Source of the DNA: Limnobacter sp.
Lineage (GTDB): Bacteria; Pseudomonadota; Gammaproteobacteria; Burkholderiales; Burkholderiaceae_B
NCBI GenBank assembly: GCA_029866125.1
Contig: JARWZZ010000019.1
Location: 124,001 to 188,000 of the forward strand
DNA: 64,000 nucleotides
Reading direction: 5' to 3'
The notes beneath the pieces are model-generated. The model made no database searches. It saw nothing but the letters and a program-made list of their open reading frames with translations, and was not told the DNA's origin. This document shows positions 63,139 through 64,000 of this stretch, piece after piece (the first letter of the stretch is position 1; each line of letters starts with the position of its first letter). A program made the position numbers and the translations under genes.

Positions 63139-64000
63139 TTAATCCGTCAAAATTTTCCTGTACAAATCTGCAAACTCCCCTGCAGCCCCCTCGTCAAATT
63201 GATCGCGGTGGTAACGCACGGTGAGAAACATTTCGTCCGCCACACTGGCTGCACCCACTGACACGCCCAAAGGCATAATCGCAGGCGGTGAGAAGTAAAG
63301 CTCTTTGACTGCGCCTGCACTGCCCACAGTTGGAAATTCTGCCAAACGCCCCAAATTAGACAGCAAGGTGCTTTCCACCAAGTTGTGCGAGGCCACGGGG
63401 AAAATATCCCGTAACCTAGACTTCAATGCAGCGGGTAACCACTTGGGTATATCCAGCAAATCAATCAGCACACTGGCCCCGCCTTTCTCTTTCAAGATTG
63501 CAGTTTGGCGAGAAATGGCTTGCACTGATTCACTCAGGCTGCTTTGCTCGTCTTGCGTTAGCGACACTGACACATAGCTGGAGTAGTTGCCAAAGGTGTC
63601 ATGCCACCATTCCGCAGGGCGCAGGTTCACCGGCATCATCACTGAAATTCGGCCTTGTTTACCGGCGTGTAATGAGTTCCATTCCTTCACTGTGTGGGCC
63701 AAACCCGCCAAAAGTAAATCATTGACCGTTGCAGGTTTTACCCGTTTGGTCATCACTTTGGCTGTCTCTTTGGGGTTGAAGGCCAACAGCTTGAAGCCGT
63801 ACACACTTTCATCACCCGTACTTCGACCTTTTTTGGAGGCTAGGCGCACGGGTGGAGTCACGGCCCGCCACAAATAATCGAGAAAAATTTTGGTGCGCTC
63901 AATTCGCTCAGTCAGGGACTGACTGCCCGCAAGGGCTTTTAGGTCGCGCACAGTCAGCGCATCCACTGCAACTGGGTCGGCCTGCTTGGCGTAATGCCGC
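63139..64000 (-). CDS. WS/DGAT-like acyltransferase, C-terminal part, cut by window edge
   Basis: At least 286 residues, open to the right edge, so the N-terminal HHxxxDG catalytic part is missing. Visible are VNDLLLAGLAHTVKEWN, SVMMPVNLRPAEWWHDTFGNY, a LSNLGRLAEFPTVG loop and VRYHRDQFDEGAAGEFADLY, which fit the C-terminal half of the condensation/wax ester synthase-DGAT fold. An alternative is a non-ribosomal-peptide-like condensation domain; without the N-terminus it stays undecided. Leftward, it converges on the glycosyltransferase gene. Confidence 0.65.
   Translation of the reverse strand, partial: RHYAKQADPVAVDALTVRDLKALAGSQSLTERIERTKIFLDYLWRAVTPPVRLASKKGRSTGDESVYGFKLLAFNPKETAKVMTKRVKPATVNDLLLAGLAHTVKEWNSLHAGKQGRISVMMPVNLRPAEWWHDTFGNYSSYVSVSLTQDEQSSLSESVQAISRQTAILKEKGGASVLIDLLDIPKWLPAALKSRLRDIFPVASHNLVESTLLSNLGRLAEFPTVGSAGAVKELYFSPPAIMPLGVSVGAASVADEMFLTVRYHRDQFDEGAAGEFADLYRKILTD

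Overview
The window reads as a chromosomal segment of a betaproteobacterium, most likely order Burkholderiales and possibly Limnobacter-like (genus is an inference from overall gene content, not a search result). Support comes from the gene order waaA - tolC - rhodanese - pcm, the ilvE - zinc-finger - waaF run, the YheT - DegQ-type protease - tcdA run, yajC-secD-secF, a three-gene pntAA/pntAB/pntB transhydrogenase and an E. coli-type purB. No insertion sequence, phage gene or CRISPR array was seen; the only clear mobile element is an intein inside dnaE.

Layout. 0-8.7 kb: end of waaA, a TolC-type channel, rhodanese and pcm, then a tetR - membrane-fusion - RND pump operon, all leftward after waaA. 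8.8-16.7 kb: rightward ilvE, zinc-finger protein, waaF (start codon buried in a strong hairpin), purU, an NTF2-like protein, YheT hydrolase, an unknown protein, a DegQ-type protease and tcdA, ending against leftward msrA across a 13-bp tandem repeat. 16.9-21.1 kb: yajC-secD-secF and a PilZ protein. 21.1-25.4 kb: a leftward cluster of five translationally coupled minor pilins behind purB. 25.6-29.7 kb: a glutathione transferase, an FMN-binding glutamate-synthase-like protein, mnmA and a Nudix hydrolase. 29.75-34.7 kb: a cobalamin riboswitch controlling btuB, btuF and a gene in which permease BtuC and ATPase BtuD are fused. 34.9-37.9 kb: proton-translocating transhydrogenase with a good terminator. 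38-41.5 kb: di-heme cytochrome c peroxidase, chemoreceptor, cupredoxin and cytochrome c. 41.5-48.4 kb: hydrolase, queA, tRNA-Leu(CAA), a diguanylate cyclase, a 2-hydroxyacid dehydrogenase and rhlE with an attenuator-like leader.

48.5-53.8 kb is the least ordinary region. It holds a eukaryote-like Ser/Thr kinase with a long Ser/Pro-rich head, then gluQRS, then two tandemly duplicated proteins whose C-terminal part looks like a protein tyrosine phosphatase in which the catalytic Cys of HCx5R is Ser in both copies. The kinase and both phosphatase-like proteins lack signal peptides and membrane segments and have disordered heads, so they look like candidate secreted effectors or an internal phospho-signalling set; this is inference.

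53.8-64 kb: a LysR regulator divergent from a pirin, an unknown protein, a small membrane protein overlapping a PGRP-type amidase, dnaE carrying a 435-residue LAGLIDADG-type intein, a glycosyltransferase-like gene overlapping the dnaE stop, and the C-terminal part of a WS/DGAT-like acyltransferase running off the right edge.
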